From the NCBI GenBank assembly GCA_016199745.1, contig JACQFZ010000056.1, positions 62,001-126,000 of the forward strand: DNA of 64,000 nt, in the 5' to 3' direction. A program made the translations under genes and the position numbers. Positions 59,227 to 64,000 of this stretch are shown piece after piece. The DNA comes from Gammaproteobacteria bacterium (GTDB lineage: Bacteria > Pseudomonadota > Gammaproteobacteria > Acidiferrobacterales > Sulfurifustaceae). Numbering within the stretch: position 1 is the first letter of the stretch; each line of letters starts with the position of its first letter. A model generated the notes under the pieces. The model was given only the letters and a program-made list of their open reading frames with translations. It was not told the origin of the DNA and did no database searches.

Positions 59227-60090
59227 TTAAAGCGACAATACTCGATACTTTATCGACCCATAAATCCGACCGGTGCGCCAACCCAAGTCCCACAGATAGC
59301 GTGCGCGAGTCTCCTCGTGCAGCAAATCCGGCGCAGCCCGAATCAGGTCGATCCACGCACGAATGCCGCTTTTGACGTCGAGCTTAGGCATCCCGAGCGG
59401 CCGGTAACGTTTATAAAGCAACACATTGTGCTCCGCGTAATGACACGCCTGCCGCAACAAGCGACCGACGGAGTCACGATAGCGAACGTGAAGAACGGCA
59501 TCGGCAACCGGTGTCAGTGGTATACCGCGCAGCTGCAACCGCCAGCAAAAATCGGTATCGAACAACGCCAACATCGATTCATCGAAACCATTGACGGAGT
59601 CAAACGCCGCCCGCTGCACGCCCATGTTGCCGCAGCCGGCATGCGGCAAGAACGGCGGATGGGTGTATTGCTGGATACCGGTCGGCTGCGGATTGCGTCG
59701 GCTGCGTGCCAGCGGGGATTGATTGAGGCGGTGGATCTCGAACGGACCGGAGACAAACGCGTATTGCTGCAACGCCTGCCCCATCGCCGCCACCCACCCG
59801 TCGGCAACGACATCATCAGCGTCACAAAACGCGATGAACTGACTGGTAGCAGCGCCCACACCGACGTTCATCGCATAGGCCGCACCTTGTTTAGCAAGCG
59901 CATCAACGACCCGCAAGTTCGGTAAACGCTGTCGATAGCTCTCTGCAATCGCTGTCGATCGATCGGTCGAACGATTGTTGACGACGATGACTTCCCACGG
60001 TTCCGACCAACGTTGCTGCGCCAACGCTTCCAGCTGTTCGGCGATGGTAGTCTCGGCGTTATAGCAGGCAATAACGACGCTTAACTTCAT
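59227..60090 (-). CDS. GT2-family glycosyltransferase
   Basis: 287 aa. LSVVIACYNAETTIAEQL, NNRSTDRST, FCDADDVVADGW. Start MKLSVV at 60090 preceded by GGAGG. Alone on its transcript, with an inverted repeat GAAGAC/GTCTTC at 59123-59141 beyond its stop. Divergent from the SDR gene across 129 bp. Confidence 0.9.
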   Translation of the reverse strand: MKLSVVIACYNAETTIAEQLEALAQQRWSEPWEVIVVNNRSTDRSTAIAESYRQRLPNLRVVDALAKQGAAYAMNVGVGAATSQFIAFCDADDVVADGWVAAMGQALQQYAFVSGPFEIHRLNQSPLARSRRNPQPTGIQQYTHPPFLPHAGCGNMGVQRAAFDSVNGFDESMLALFDTDFCWRLQLRGIPLTPVADAVLHVRYRDSVGRLLRQACHYAEHNVLLYKRYRPLGMPKLDVKSGIRAWIDLIRAAPDLLHEETRARYLWDLGWRTGRIYGSIKYRVLSL

Positions 60091-60219
60091 GACCGCCTCC
60101 ACACAAATCCTACCGCACGCGCGTTGACAGCGAAAAGGTGCAGCAGATAGCCTTCCGATCAAATAACATCCCAGAGTGCATACTCCCTCCCCCGAGGGAA
60201 ACAACTTATTGCTATTAGA

Positions 60220-60936
60220 ATGACCTCATTAAAAAGCCAAATTGCCCTCGTTACTGGTGCCGCCGGCGGCATCGGCCTCGCTATCGCCGAAGGTTTGGCG
60301 GCCAACGGCGCCAATGTCATTCTCGCCGGCCGCCAGATGGCGCCGCTGGAAACGGCACAACGTCGTCTCGGCAGCTCGCACACAGCGCTCGTCTGCGACC
60401 TGTCGATCGATACCGATCTACGGCAGGCGCGCGACGCCGTAGTTCGTCAATATGGCCGGCTCGATATATTAGTCCACAGCGCCGGCGTAATCATACCGGC
60501 ACTGCTGGAGGCCACTACCGCCGATGATTTCGATCGCCATTACCGCGTCAACGTTCGGGCACCGCTCTTTCTGACTCAGGCATTGCTACCACAATTAAAA
60601 CAATCGCGCGGACAAATCGTCTTCATCAATTCCAGCGTCGGCGTACGCATTAAAGAAGGCGTCGGCGCCTATGCGGCCAGCAAACACGCGCTCAAAGCGA
60701 TCGCCGATACCTTGCGCGCCGAGCTCAATGCCGATGGCGTGCGTGTGCTGAGCGTATTTCCCGGTAACACCGCTACGGCAATGCAGCAAAAACTGCACGA
60801 TGCTTTCGGCAAATCCTTCCAACCTGACACTCTATTGCAACCCGGTGATGTTGCCGCGCTGGTTATGAGCGCGCTGCAATTACCTCGAACTGCCGAAGTC
60901 ACCGACATCCACGTGCGCCCGGCGTACAAAGCCTGA
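60220..60936 (+). CDS. SDR-family NAD(P)-dependent oxidoreductase
   Basis: 238 aa. Cofactor motif VTGAAGGIGLAIAEGL, NVILAGR, active site SSVGV and the YAASKHALK (Y-x3-K). Classical SDR length. Next to sugar-modifying genes, a keto-sugar reductase role is possible, but the sequence looks like the 3-ketoacyl-reductase branch. Its 3' end overlaps the converging DUF4910 gene by 57 bp. Confidence 0.9.
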   Translation: MTSLKSQIALVTGAAGGIGLAIAEGLAANGANVILAGRQMAPLETAQRRLGSSHTALVCDLSIDTDLRQARDAVVRQYGRLDILVHSAGVIIPALLEATTADDFDRHYRVNVRAPLFLTQALLPQLKQSRGQIVFINSSVGVRIKEGVGAYAASKHALKAIADTLRAELNADGVRVLSVFPGNTATAMQQKLHDAFGKSFQPDTLLQPGDVAALVMSALQLPRTAEVTDIHVRPAYKA

Positions 60937-62253
60937 CGCCGTCGCCGCGGCATCGGCCGGCGACTGCTCGATCAGCAAACCGGCCTGCGCGAGCACAGCA
61001 GCGACCGATTGCAATAAATCAAACTCCACACCGGAGCGCTCTGCCATATCGAGCAGCGAGTGCTTGCCGTCGGCCAGATTCAGAACCCACAACATGGCCA
61101 TCTGCCTCGATGAATCGTGATTGTCGCCGCCGATAGCCTTATACAGACCACGCTTGCCGAGCTGCGGCTCGCATTTCGGGTTGGTTGTGACATAAGTCAC
61201 ATTGCGCTCCAGCAACTCAACGATGCGGCGATACACCGCGAACGATTCTTCGAGATGCTGTGGCCGGACAAAACTGAGATCGTCGGCTGACGTGTGATAC
61301 TCTGGAAATGAACCGTGCGGCGAACGCATCAAGCAACCGACCGGCAGATCGAAGCCGGGCGAACAATACTGGCGCTCGTCATAACCGTAAGGAAAGAAAC
61401 CTTGCACAACGAAAGCATGGCCACTGTGCTTCAACACATGCATGGCGGCGCGATCGATGACGGCATTACCGCGACGGCTTTTCTTGTAGGTAAAACCGCC
61501 GTGATCGCCGACGCAAGTCACCACTAAACCATGCTGGATCTGCTGGGCGCGATCTTCGTTTTGCGCCAACCAGGTAATCGAACCGATGGTGCCGGGGATA
61601 AATAAAAACCGATACGAATAACGCCGCGGTTGCGCCGCGACATAGGCGGCCAGCTGCGTCGCTAACACCATGCCCGATAAATTATCGTTGGCGAGCGACG
61701 GGTGACAGATATGACACGAGATCAGCAACTCGTCGGCGAGCTCGCCCGGCACGAAATACTCACCGTAGGTCAAATGCCCAGGCGCCAGCGTCGAGTCGAT
61801 GACTACCTCGTATTCGTCGTCGGCCAACGATTGCAACAACGCGTCGCTCAGGCAAAAGCCCCAGTCTTCGCGGTAATAGGTCGTGCGATAAGGAATCCAT
61901 TCGGGATAGTCGGGCAAGCTATGCAAATGCGGCCGCAACTCCGACAAGCGCATGCGCTTGTTGACCGGGCAACTGTAACTGACGACGTGTAAGTTCGATT
62001 GACGAAAGTCAACGATCCGCTCGCCGTTGCTGTTCTTGATATAGGCGTCGCGAATATTCCATTCTTTCGGCACCGTCCAATCGAACACCGTCGTGCCGGA
62101 CGGTACTTCACGCACTTCCAGCGGTATGCGCTGCTGCAACAACCGCAAGCTCTCGCGTACACCATCACCGCTGATACTGCGGCAGATGGGAAACAGCTCG
62201 ACCATCAATTGCTGCATTTCAAGGCCTACCGGTACGCGCGCGCTGTCCATCAT
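60880..62253 (-). CDS. DUF4910 protein (aminopeptidase-like plus winged helix)
   Basis: 457 aa. Peptidase-like region with ISCHICHPSLANDNLSGM, GFTYKKSRRGNAVIDRAA and YHTSADDLSF, all with metal-binding character, then a C-terminal winged-helix-like segment. This family is often found beside deoxysugar genes. Start at the first of two ATGs at 62253; a GTG precedes. Three bases after rfbC's stop, so one operon. Its tail runs into the SDR gene; both stops are clear. Confidence 0.85.
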   Translation of the reverse strand: MMDSARVPVGLEMQQLMVELFPICRSISGDGVRESLRLLQQRIPLEVREVPSGTTVFDWTVPKEWNIRDAYIKNSNGERIVDFRQSNLHVVSYSCPVNKRMRLSELRPHLHSLPDYPEWIPYRTTYYREDWGFCLSDALLQSLADDEYEVVIDSTLAPGHLTYGEYFVPGELADELLISCHICHPSLANDNLSGMVLATQLAAYVAAQPRRYSYRFLFIPGTIGSITWLAQNEDRAQQIQHGLVVTCVGDHGGFTYKKSRRGNAVIDRAAMHVLKHSGHAFVVQGFFPYGYDERQYCSPGFDLPVGCLMRSPHGSFPEYHTSADDLSFVRPQHLEESFAVYRRIVELLERNVTYVTTNPKCEPQLGKRGLYKAIGGDNHDSSRQMAMLWVLNLADGKHSLLDMAERSGVEFDLLQSVAAVLAQAGLLIEQSPADAAATASGFVRRAHVDVGDFGSSR

Positions 62254-62259
62254 CACACC

Positions 62260-62787
62260 TTAGGAAAAATCGACATAACTGCGATCGCGTTCGGAAATGT
62301 GCACGACCGCCACCGGCCAGACGATGCCAAACGCCGGATCGTTCCAGCGGACGCCGCGCGCATGATCGGGTGAATAAACTTGCGACATCTGATAGCAAAC
62401 CTCGGTATCGTTCGTCAGCGTAATAAACCCGTGGGCGACTCCTTGCGGCACGTACAGCATACGGCGATTAGCGGCGGTTAATTCAAGCGCGAACCAACGC
62501 TTGAAGCTGGGTGATGACGGACGCAGATCGGCGATGACATCGTAGATGGCGCCCTGCGTGCACCGCACCAGTTTCACCTCTTCGTACGGTGACGCCTGAT
62601 AGTGCAGACCGCGCAGCGTGCCCTGCTTGGTGTTATAAGAGATGTTGCATTGAGCGATGCGCGGGTCGAGACCGTTGGCCTTGAACTCGTCGTAACACCA
62701 ACTGCGGGCGAAAAAGCCGCGCTCGTCTTGCAACGGCGTCAAGTCGATGATAACGGCGTCGCTGATCGGCGTCGCAGTAAACTTCAT
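62260..62787 (-). CDS. rfbC: dTDP-4-dehydrorhamnose 3,5-epimerase family protein
   Basis: 175 aa. RmlC cupin: LTPLQDERGFFARSWCYDEF, GTLRGLHYQASPYEEVKLV with the active-site histidine and tyrosine, ANRRMLYVPQGVAHGF. Starts at 62787 (TAATG overlap with the methyltransferase stop), and MKFTATPI fits family N-termini. Epimerises a nucleotide 4-keto-6-deoxysugar; whether dTDP- or CDP-linked cannot be seen. Confidence 0.92.
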   Translation of the reverse strand: MKFTATPISDAVIIDLTPLQDERGFFARSWCYDEFKANGLDPRIAQCNISYNTKQGTLRGLHYQASPYEEVKLVRCTQGAIYDVIADLRPSSPSFKRWFALELTAANRRMLYVPQGVAHGFITLTNDTEVCYQMSQVYSPDHARGVRWNDPAFGIVWPVAVVHISERDRSYVDFS

Positions 62788-64000
62788 TACTGCACCGTTA
62801 CGCTCGGGATGAATGTCACGAATTTCCCACCCCAATCACGCACCTGTGCCATCTGCTGCATGATTTCGTCTTTGAGATTCCACGGCAAGATTACAATGTA
62901 ATCCGGCTTGGTTTGGTTAATCTTGTCCGGCCCATAGATAGGAATGCGGGTGCCCGGCAGATAGTGCCCCTGTTTGTGCGGACTGGCGTCGACCGTGTAA
63001 TCGATCATGTCAGTGCGCACGCCGCAGTAGTTGAGCAAGGTATTGCCCTTGGCCGGAGCACCATAACCAACCACCGATTTCCCAGCGCGCTTCGCCTCGA
63101 TTAGAAAATTCAGAATATCGCGCTTCGCTTCTGTCACCTTTTTGGTAAAGGCGCCGTAGAGCGCGAGATCGCCGAAGCCGGCGGCCTGCTCGCGCGCCTT
63201 AAGATCAAGCACATTGCGACCAACCGGCTTCGACACATCGCCGGTATGACAACCGAAAATGCGCAATGAACCACCGTGGGTCGGTAACTCCTCGACGTCG
63301 AACAACGTGATGCCGTGCTTGGCGAAGATACGCTCGACCGTGCTGAGCGAGAAATAGGAAAAGTGCTCGTGATAAATCGTGTCGAACTGACGCTCGTCGA
63401 CCAAGCGCGCGAGGTGCGGGAACTCCATCGTAATGACACCACCGGGTCGGAGCATAAGCTTCATGCCGGCGATGAAATCGTTCAGATTCGGGACGTGCGC
63501 TAATACATTGTTGCCGAGCAGCAGATCGGCCTGCTTGCCTTCGGCGGCGAGATCGCGCGCGGTTTGTTCGCCGAAGAAACGCGCAACCGTCGGTATCCCT
63601 TTCGCTACCGCCACCTCGGCAACATTTTTCGCCGGCTCGATACCGAGCACCGGCACGCCGGCCTGCCGCATGTATTGCAGTAAATAACCATCGTTGCTGG
63701 CGATCTCGACGACCAAGGATTTCTCGTTCAAACCGAATCGGCGGACCGCCATATCGACGTAACGCTTGGCATGCTCCAACCAACTACTGGAGTACGACGA
63801 AAAATACGCGTAGTGGCTGAATATATTCTCCGACGACTGGAATTCCATCAGCTGCACCAGCAAACATTGATCGCAGACATAAGCGTGCAATGGGTAGAAC
63901 GGCTCCATGGCACACACCTGCTCGCGCGGAACATATGAATTCGCCAACGGCGATAGGCCGAGGTCGACAAATGTTTGCGACAGCGTGTGATTACAAAAGC
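62787..64000 (-). CDS. Sugar C-methyltransferase (TylC3/NovU type), partial
   Basis: Open at the right window edge: the frame runs to position 64000 through FCNHTLSQTFVDLG, part of the N-terminal zinc-binding domain, with YVCDQCLLVQL further on. Central SAM domain (VVEIASNDGYLLQYM, GIEPAKNVAEVA) and C-terminal GYGAPAKGNTLLNYC, PWNLKDEIMQQM. Enzymes of this type put a methyl at C3 of nucleotide 4-keto-deoxysugars. Coupled to rfbC by TAATG. Confidence 0.9.
   Translation of the reverse strand, partial: FCNHTLSQTFVDLGLSPLANSYVPREQVCAMEPFYPLHAYVCDQCLLVQLMEFQSSENIFSHYAYFSSYSSSWLEHAKRYVDMAVRRFGLNEKSLVVEIASNDGYLLQYMRQAGVPVLGIEPAKNVAEVAVAKGIPTVARFFGEQTARDLAAEGKQADLLLGNNVLAHVPNLNDFIAGMKLMLRPGGVITMEFPHLARLVDERQFDTIYHEHFSYFSLSTVERIFAKHGITLFDVEELPTHGGSLRIFGCHTGDVSKPVGRNVLDLKAREQAAGFGDLALYGAFTKKVTEAKRDILNFLIEAKRAGKSVVGYGAPAKGNTLLNYCGVRTDMIDYTVDASPHKQGHYLPGTRIPIYGPDKINQTKPDYIVILPWNLKDEIMQQMAQVRDWGGKFVTFIPSVTVQ

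Noticed and set aside
35062-64000. PEP-CTERM/exosortase polysaccharide locus
   Set aside because: The gene mix is similar, but no exosortase and no PEP-CTERM tail was found in the window.

Overview
The window reads as one contiguous piece of a gammaproteobacterial chromosome of moderately high GC. Two conserved orders support this: ndk-rlmN-pilW-rodZ-hisS-yfgM-bamB-der, and trmJ-cysE-iscR divergent from suhB. guaB divergent from xseA and a BamB lipoprotein agree. The genus cannot be named from the sequence; a deep-branching free-living lineage (Chromatiales, Acidiferrobacterales or Nevskiales-like) is a guess. No rRNA, tRNA, CRISPR array, phage or insertion sequence was recognised.

Region 1 (1-6048) is an amino-acid-type ABC import locus built by duplication. 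It has a permease (cut by the window edge), three paralogous periplasmic binding proteins and two almost identical EctC-like cupins (ectoine synthase family). ectA and ectB are not present. A LysR regulator lies at the right end. Both ectC copies have the same ~79 bp upstream block carrying a long inverted repeat. In the left copy, similarity to the right copy continues to about the position where lysR starts and then stops, so the left copy looks like a segmental duplication that lost its regulator. A broken AbiEi-type gene follows.

Region 2 (6518-34059) is mostly housekeeping: guaB and xseA, a secreted M23 peptidase, and a membrane Ser/Thr kinase with a seven-repeat WD40 domain. Next come der, bamB, yfgM, hisS, rodZ, pilW, rlmN and ndk; ispG, usual between rodZ and hisS, is absent. 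Then comes a merged ISC/SUF iron-sulfur locus: iscR, iscA, a second Rrf2 regulator, sufBCDSU, sufT and a Rieske protein. It carries an IscR type-1-like site and an intra-operon hairpin. cysE, trmJ and suhB follow, then two large poorly characterised proteins, one with a PilZ-like region and one membrane-anchored with an NTF2-like C-terminus.

Region 3 (34526-64000, running off the end) is a large extracellular polysaccharide locus, nearly all on the minus strand. It contains an AlgD-type GDP-mannose dehydrogenase, eight glycosyltransferases, a Wzy-type polymerase/ligase, a CapK/PaaK-like adenylating enzyme, a heparinase II/III-like lyase, a secreted beta-helix protein, a polysaccharide deacetylase and a hexapeptide acetyltransferase. 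It also has four SAM methyltransferases and an asparagine-synthase-like protein coupled to an unrecognised small protein. At the right end, rfbC, a C-methyltransferase, an SDR and a DUF4910 protein suggest a branched deoxysugar. Inference: the product is an acidic, heavily decorated polysaccharide. No flippase or outer-membrane export gene is seen in the window.
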